NCBI GenBank assembly: GCA_024036415.1
Contig: JAMWET010000570.1
Span: 33,735 to 97,734, forward strand
Direction: 5' to 3'
DNA: 64,000 bases
Source of the DNA: Prochilodus magdalenae
Lineage: Eukaryota > Chordata > Actinopteri > Characiformes > Prochilodontidae
The stretch's first letter is position 1. Each line of letters begins with the position of its first letter. Positions 58,060 through 64,000 of this stretch are shown here, piece by piece. Under the pieces are notes generated by a model. That model was given only the letters and a program-made list of their open reading frames with translations. It was not told the DNA's origin and did not search any database. The position numbers and the translations under genes were made by a program.

Positions 58060-58439
58060 ATATCTTATAACAGCAGATCCATAATAATAAGACCGAGTTT
58101 AAACTCTACACTAGCCTTACACACCGCTCTCCGCTTATTCTTTCTGATCTGAACCTGAACTTTCACTTTATTCCACTTGTTGTTTTAGCGTCACCGTACC
58201 TGTGAAACAGGTTTCCTAAACATTTCTCAGCCAATACTTTGGCATGTCCAAGCAAATCCCATGCAGGAGTATGTTTCCCAAAGCCTACCTTGTTTGCACT
58301 GCAGTCGTTTGAACCATGTTGGTCTAAAGCACTATAGTTCTCTCACAAACCTTGTAATATAATGCCAAAATATGAGAAATATTATATGTAAAGAAGGTGC
58401 TATTAATAAAATGGATTTTATAATATTAATTTAGGATTG

Positions 58440-58488
<49 letters not shown>

Positions 58489-59360
58489 CTTTTAGCTACT
58501 CTAATGCATACTTAATTTAAGTACTCTAAAGATTTGGTCTGTGTTGTCTCTTACCATACATGTTTATGATAAATGACTAATTAATACCAGATATATTAGA
58601 TTTAGACTATTCAAACAGAGCTTTAGAAATGGTTAATGTATGTAGATTGTATACAAGCAGATATTGATAATATGATATTATACTGGTGATATTGGTAGTA
58701 AAAGTGTTGGTGTTAATTTGGTGTTAATTTGCTGCATGGTTACTGTTTTAATCACAAGTTTATAGAGTGTCTGGTACTAATTCTCAAATGTATGTTCCTT
58801 GTACAGATTAAGGGATAGGCATTTTCAGGCATTTTCTATATAGCAAAGAAAAGAAACAAAATAAGGAAAGATCCTTGGAGGAAAGAATCTGCCCCACCAT
58901 AAAAGACCTGAAGAATTATGAGAGCATTTTTAGACTCCTGGGCAAAAAAGATCAAACTGTCAAAACATTAAGCTTTTAATTCTGAGTTAATTAATTAGGT
59001 TTGTGTGAGTGTATGATTAGTTTCTCTAAATGACACCAGCTTTAATATTGATTATAGAGCCTGTTTATCCTCATTGTCACTGGTAATTTCAGTTAAGAGG
59101 TATATGAGCTTATTAGCAGTCCACTCTATAACATAAGTGTGTTTTTATTTGGTTCTTCGTGGGAATGTCGCAATTTGGTTGGCTTAGGTGGCCACTCTTT
59201 GTTTCTTTCTCTTTGTTTTCTTATTTCTTTAGAGTCTCTCGGTTCAGGTAATGTGTCCTGCTGACTGGGTCACCCTTTGGCGTTTTCCTCTTCTTCACCC
59301 CTGTTTGCACCATGCATTGTGGAAGTCACCATTGTTGAGGTTCAGTAACTTGTGTGTTTG
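58060..59360. other. No gene recognised
   Basis: Intron-like AT-rich sequence. It contains a (TTA)n microsatellite at 58439-58486. About 58020-58200 is the flank duplicated with 16600-16790. Confidence 0.5.
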
Positions 59361-59369
59361 TCCTCTCTT

Positions 59370-60030
59370 AGAAAAAAGTTACAGGATCAGGTCACTCACA
59401 AAGTGAACTTAGAAAACAAAATTACGGTTAGGGATGTGATTTTAATACAGGAAGCAGTTCCTAAAATAAATAAACAGCAGTGGCGAGACCAAGGGGCCAC
59501 ACAAGATTCTACTGGTCTTTGGAGAAATCATGAGGGGCTGATAGTAGCGCCTCCAGACCTGTTAGGTCTGATGATTCATGAGGCCAATGGGTTAGCTCAT
59601 GTGGCAAGGGGGAAGTTAGGAGAAAAATCACAAAGGAGTATGGTTTCTGAGCACCATGCTTGCTTGAACAGATTGATTATGTAATAGGCAGGTGCACTAT
59701 TTGCCTAATGTTCAGAGGGGAGTGATGGTTCTTCCAGGTTACATTCCAACTCTGAGGAGTCCTATGTGTGAGTTAGTTGTGGACTTTGTTGACCTGATAA
59801 AGCCAGATGAAGGTAAAAGATATGCTAGTTGTCGTGGATAGGTTTTTCCAATGGCCTGGGGCTTGTACAGCCAAGTGTAAGGATGCTCAGTCAGTTGCCA
59901 AGTTTTTGTGTAGAGAAGTCATAAGCTGGCGGGGATACCAGGTCAGATATCCTCAGATAATGTGAAAGTGTGAAAGTGAAATAATGTGTTTGTGGATAAG
60001 ACAGTGAAACTGATTTTGCAAAAATTGGAA
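59370..60030 (+). pseudogene. LTR-retroelement integrase relic (ERV/Ty3-like)
   Basis: Plus strand, broken by several frameshifts and stops. 59440-59640 corresponds to the region just before and at the start of the zinc-binding domain of integrase (GLWRNHEGLIVAPP; IHEANGLAHVARG). 59750-60015 corresponds to part of the catalytic core, with the first Asp in VVDFVDLIKP, a VVVDRFFQWP stretch, and remains of the SSDN box. The third catalytic residue is not seen. Protease, reverse transcriptase, gag and env are not recognised nearby. It is an old, dead copy. Confidence 0.6.
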
Positions 60031-62440
60031 ATTTGTCAGGACAAAAGACTCCGGATCAATGAGTGCAGAACTAAAGGCCAAAGTGGTATTATTTAACAAT
60101 CGAGTAATCCAAGTAAATAGCAATTCACAATTTAGCATGCAGGAGTAGATGGAATCATAGTCAGGGACAGGTGTAGGTAAGAACCCGAAAGAACAGTCAG
60201 TGAAGTCAGATAAGTTGAAAGGGTGAGGCAAGAAGAGTAGTCAAAATAAACGAAATCAGAGGTCAGAGCACAACGAGAGAATACAGGGCCAGAAAGGGAT
60301 TAGGGAAAAGAGTAGTCAAAAACACGGAAAGGGTCAAACCCAATAAGGACACAGATCAAGATAAACGCTCAGAATTGCAAACTACGTTTGGCAAGGCTTC
60401 GCTATAAACACAAGGAAACCTGGGGTTTGAATACAAGTGGTAATGAACTTCAGCTGTGTTAAAACTCATGGGATTTTGGCGAATCAGAGTTTCAGACCGG
60501 GAATATGTGGAACAGAAAGGATACGTGACAGAATTAAACTGCGTCTTGTTGCAGTCAATCTTTAGCAAAGCCAAGGGATTGGTAAAAAAATAAACAGTGT
60601 TCTGATAAATCATATTGTAAAAATCTGCCAGCGTAGGGGTTTTAAATTGGATAGCAGGGAAGGGAAGACAGATGCCAATGCCTTGTTTGCGTTCAAGTCA
60701 GAATGCTCCAAGCTTGGCCCTTTTGGAAAATAAAATGCAAGCGCATGTTACATATATATGGCTAGTTATTTATTTCTGTTATTATTTTGTTATTTATTTG
60801 TCTCTTACTGTGGAGTAGTATGAATGTAGGGGGAAATAGAAAAGGTGATTTATAACTTGGAGTAATGTGGAAGTATGATACTGTGAATTTCACATTTACT
60901 TATTTGTTCACCTGCATTTAATGTTTTAATTTGCATCTGTTGTTTTTTGAAAAAGATACTGGCTGGTGTTTTCTTTCCTTCCTAATTGAATGATATTGGG
61001 AAAGACCACTGTCTTTGGGTGGTCTGACTGTTCAGAGACACTGATATGTAGTATGGTTTCATACACTCACATATGGACAATAAGAATGGACTGGAGGACT
61101 CTGAACACGGACACTGTGGAAAATGCCCGGAATTAACACACTGAGATAACTTCTTATATCTTTTCTTATATATATTTGTATTACACTGGATTTTGTTTTA
61201 TTATATTGTAATCTGTGATATTGATAGTGGTGTTAGGCAGAGACAGGTCCATTGGAATGTCCGGTGGGTCAACCAGCCTGAATTTGTTTTGATTTTATTT
61301 TCCGAGGTTTCCATATGTATTAGCAAATTGTTAAAATTCCTCCTTTATTAATTGGACTGGAGTACTATATGTGGTCACCGAGGGCAGAGAGACCCTGAGA
61401 AATTTTTTCCTGTCTAGATTGTTTGATGGACATTTCAGGAAAGATAGCTGCCTGACAAGTTTTCCGATCGAACGCCCTTTCGCTCTCACACTCCATAAAG
61501 TTGCTGTATTGCTAAGCGTATAGGAGGAATTGCACTTTTGTTGCAACTACAAACATTGCATCTTTTTTTTAAATAAACAACACTCGCTTCAGAGGATCGG
61601 TTTTAAAGTGAAATAGCCAAGGTGAGCTAACAGCTAAGCTAAATGTAGTTCAGGTGAACTGAGCAGCGTTAGCAACAGCTAACTCTAAAAAGTGGATACA
61701 GTAATAACAGCTCTGAGGTAAATATGAGGTAACTGGTCATGTGACTGTATTATTATACTACACTTTAGGTCTAAACCTGTTACTGTACTGTGTACTACAC
61801 ACTGGGGGCGTATACAGTGTGTAATACTGACTATTGTAGTATCCAGTATGCAGTTTAGCAGTGTACCATTTGGAATACAGTGTCTGACATGAGGTGAAAA
61901 TTAGATACTCCTATTCGTCCAATCATATCAGACCTCCAGTATGTTGTAAGCTAATTATTTTCGTCCTCCTCTAAGCTGTAGGCCAATTACTCGCTCTCAC
62001 CTGTCGGCAGCTGCTTTAGCTGAAGAGGATTTAGACTAAATGTCCAGTAAAAATAAAGATCATTTAAACTCTACAATCTACAGAGTGAAACAGTGAGCAG
62101 TCTCAGAGTGAATATATCCTCCGACTGTGTGGATCTGGGGTAGATTATGGTCAGTATCACTGCTGCTGGGTTTTTACTGGGTTGTTTGTTAGCTGGTTGA
62201 CTTTGGTTACTTGAGGTGAAAAAAGGAGGCTAGGCTAAAGCTAATATTAGCTAGATAGCTGACAAGACAGCTAGTTTAACTTACCGCTTTTTATGTGCCC
62301 TCGTACTGTAAACCGGAGTTCACTAACACACACTTAACAAAACCAAGCATAAAACACAAATAAGAATCACAAGATAAACAACAGCGGAATAAAAAGTTCT
62401 GTTTCATATTTACTGGTGCACCAGAGTCTCCATGTATCAC
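60031..62440. other. No gene recognised
   Basis: Contains sequence with a repeat-like look (60150-60540, purine-rich). An LTR-like zone with AT-rich and polyadenylation-like sequence at about 61000-61560 may belong to the retroelement whose integrase lies before it. I could not define ends. 61600-62280 has no coding evidence. Confidence 0.35.
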
Positions 62441-62445
62441 CTTAC

Positions 62446-62571
62446 CTGAATCTGTTCCTGCATGTGTTTGCATGTCTGCTCCTGCCTGTGGCTGTGGATC
62501 TGTGTTGGTGTGTGTAGATCTGATACACTGGAAAGCTGGTCAGACTCTATGGAGACCTTTGAGTCCTCCAT
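62446..62571 (-). CDS. Candidate first coding exon
   Basis: 126 nt from an ATG to a clean donor (GATTCAG then GTAAGG), 42 codons, phase 0. It begins MEDSKVSIESDQLSSVSDLH and ends HMQEQIQ. The polar, Ser/Gln-rich peptide has no signal sequence, so the product would be intracellular. The next matching exon is the 31-nt one at 57982-58012, giving ...QEQIQ plus QRYDYMKNSR. Fish NLR and GIMAP genes often begin with such short leader exons, but I do not recognise this one. Confidence 0.5.
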
Positions 62572-63245
62572 GTTTATACTTCTCACGTGAATTCCCTCTT
62601 GATGTTCAGTAATAGTTAAGCAGCATCACATTTATATCTCCACATGAAACACTGAACACTAAATAAACTCTAAGAGACAGATAGAAGCTCTCAGCAGTAG
62701 TAATTAAGGTCTGGTATATTAGCAGCACTGTGTTCATGAATGATCTGTTCTCCTAGCACTGAATGCTGATATTAACTCTCCATTAAAGACGCGTTGCTGC
62801 TGTTTCTTCGTTAGTCCACAACGTGGAAGCCTAGTAGAGGAAGATCTGAGACCTGATGCCACTCTGCTAATTTCTCATGATCACTGCATGTTCAGGTCAC
62901 TGATTTGGTCCGGAGAATGTTAGGTGCTGATGTAGTGGAGAGTTTAGTTGAACAGACAGAACTTTATGAATGATTTCGGTTGATTTGCTGCGACTCAGAA
63001 ATGGAGTTAAATAAAGGAACATAAAGGAAGCTCAATAGTAGACACTGTATCATATACAGATGTATATGGAGGTCTCAGTCTCACATGTAAATCTTTGAGA
63101 GTGATTGGTAAATATGTATAGTGTGGATTTCTAATACTATCTTCACACCCTCCACCATTCTCTTCTGTGTAACCCGCAACTACTGAACTGAAAATCTCAT
63201 CTTCATGAAATACAAACTGCATCACAGGAGTAAGAGTTAATGTAT

Positions 63246-63948
63246 TGTAGTGAACCAAGGGGGAGGGGCAAGGAGTGAACACGTGTTAAACTTTCTGGCG
63301 ATATAAGGGACAGAGATGGGGTCCTGGAGGAGCAAGTGAGCGCGACTGGAGGCACGTGCTGTTGATTGATACGCCGGGTTGGCGTGCTCTGGGAGAATGC
63401 TGAGATCTCCATTGTTGCTGTAACCGATGTGACATCCACAGGGCTTTTATGAACTGAACGACTGTTGGGAACTGAAACTCTATTTTGTGCAAGTGCCTTT
63501 TCTCTCCCTCTTCTCCCTGAGTGGTTAACGCAACCCTGACCATTGTGCTACTCTACTGCTAATGGGTGTATGCCTGCCATAGTTTTAACTTGTGTGTTAC
63601 TGTGTATCGTCTCTTTGTCTCTTGTTAGTTGGTTAGTTATCCACCCAATTCGATACCCTCGATACCCTGTTTGAGTGTGCAGTGCTTATGAGTAGTCTTG
63701 AGGAGCACGTGTAGTTGTGGATTGAAATGGGATTATTTCACAGTGTGTAACTTGAGGTGCATTTTATTAAGGTATGCGAAGGAAGGCATCATGTTGGGGG
63801 CTGATTAATTGTGACCTTCCCTGACTCTATTAGAGCATATTTTTATACAGTGTCTGTTTTTATATATGTGTGTAATAAAGTGATTGTGTACCAGATTCTG
63901 TCTTTGGACATTTTGTCTCCCTCTAAACCGGACCTCCCCGGTTTAACA
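63246..63948 (+). mobile_element. Probable 5' LTR of an LTR retrotransposon
   Basis: 703 bp starting TGTAGTGAACC and ending GGTTTAACA, an imperfect inverted terminal repeat of the TG...CA kind. It contains a TATA-like GATATAAGG (63300) and AATAAA (63874-63879). Four bases after its end is TGGCGGCAGCGACCC (63953), which would suit a primer-binding site, complementary to a tRNA 3' end in ...GCCGCCA. The internal part and 3' LTR lie beyond the window, so this cannot be confirmed here. Confidence 0.5.
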
Positions 63949-64000
63949 AAGATGGCGGCAGCGACCCTTTTTAACTTCTTCTATTTTAATTATTACTCTC

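Noticed and set aside
1..64000. CRISPR arrays, bacterial operons, riboswitches
   Set aside because: The sequence is vertebrate nuclear DNA; tandem repeats lack the spacer-repeat pattern and no prokaryotic genes are present.

Overview
The window looks like nuclear DNA of a ray-finned fish. It holds intron-split coding exons with good splice sites. Its repeats are teleost-type: Tx1-like and L1 LINEs, L2/CR1-type LINEs, and Tc1 transposons with inverted-repeat ends. It also has large GA/CA microsatellite blocks, fragments of fish NLR-type leucine-rich repeats, and immune-type exons (Ig V-set and AIG1/GIMAP GTPase). I cannot name the species. All host exons recognised lie on the minus strand.

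Layout. 0.3-0.7 kb: an Ig V-set exon (copy 1). 0.9-3.3 kb: a decayed Tx1-like LINE. 4.4-9.25 kb: an internally deleted L2-type LINE apparently inserted into an older LINE. 9.8-15.6 kb: an L1 element with an open ORF1 and a broken ORF2. 16.57-16.60 kb: a 31-nt candidate exon (copy 1). 17-18.5 kb: a tRNA-like repeat and a LINE fragment. 20.1-31.1 kb: four degenerate copies (A, B forward; C inverted; D forward) of a segment carrying an NLR-type LRR fragment. A broken Tc1 element sits between A and B, and a C2H2 zinc-finger relic lies between B and C. 31-38.6 kb: no recognisable genes, only a few short tandem repeats.

38.6-47.4 kb is the main gene: five minus-strand exons that join in frame into a predicted protein of about 1093 residues. 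About 650 residues of coiled coil are followed by an AIG1/GIMAP GTPase domain and more coiled coil. One intron carries a nearly pristine Tc1 transposon with an open transposase. 47.5-48.6 kb: an L2-type LINE 3' end whose tail has become a 51-bp tandem array. 49.0 kb: a signal-peptide-like exon. 49.95-50.27 kb: Ig V-set exon copy 2. 51.5-57.4 kb: two abutting Tx1-like LINE pieces and about 2 kb of GA/CA repeats. 57.98 kb: 31-nt exon copy 2. 59.4-60 kb: a retroelement integrase relic. 62.45-62.57 kb: a candidate first exon. 63.25 kb to the right edge: a probable 5' LTR of an element that runs out of the window.

The Ig exon, Tx1 LINE and 31-nt exon recur in the same order and orientation about 41-50 kb apart. 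The window therefore spans about one period of a tandem segmental duplication in an immune-gene cluster. The Ig exon and the three middle exons of the GTPase gene are all bounded by phase-1 introns, so exon shuffling or a chimeric Ig/coiled-coil/GTPase transcript is possible. That remains inference; transcript data would be needed.
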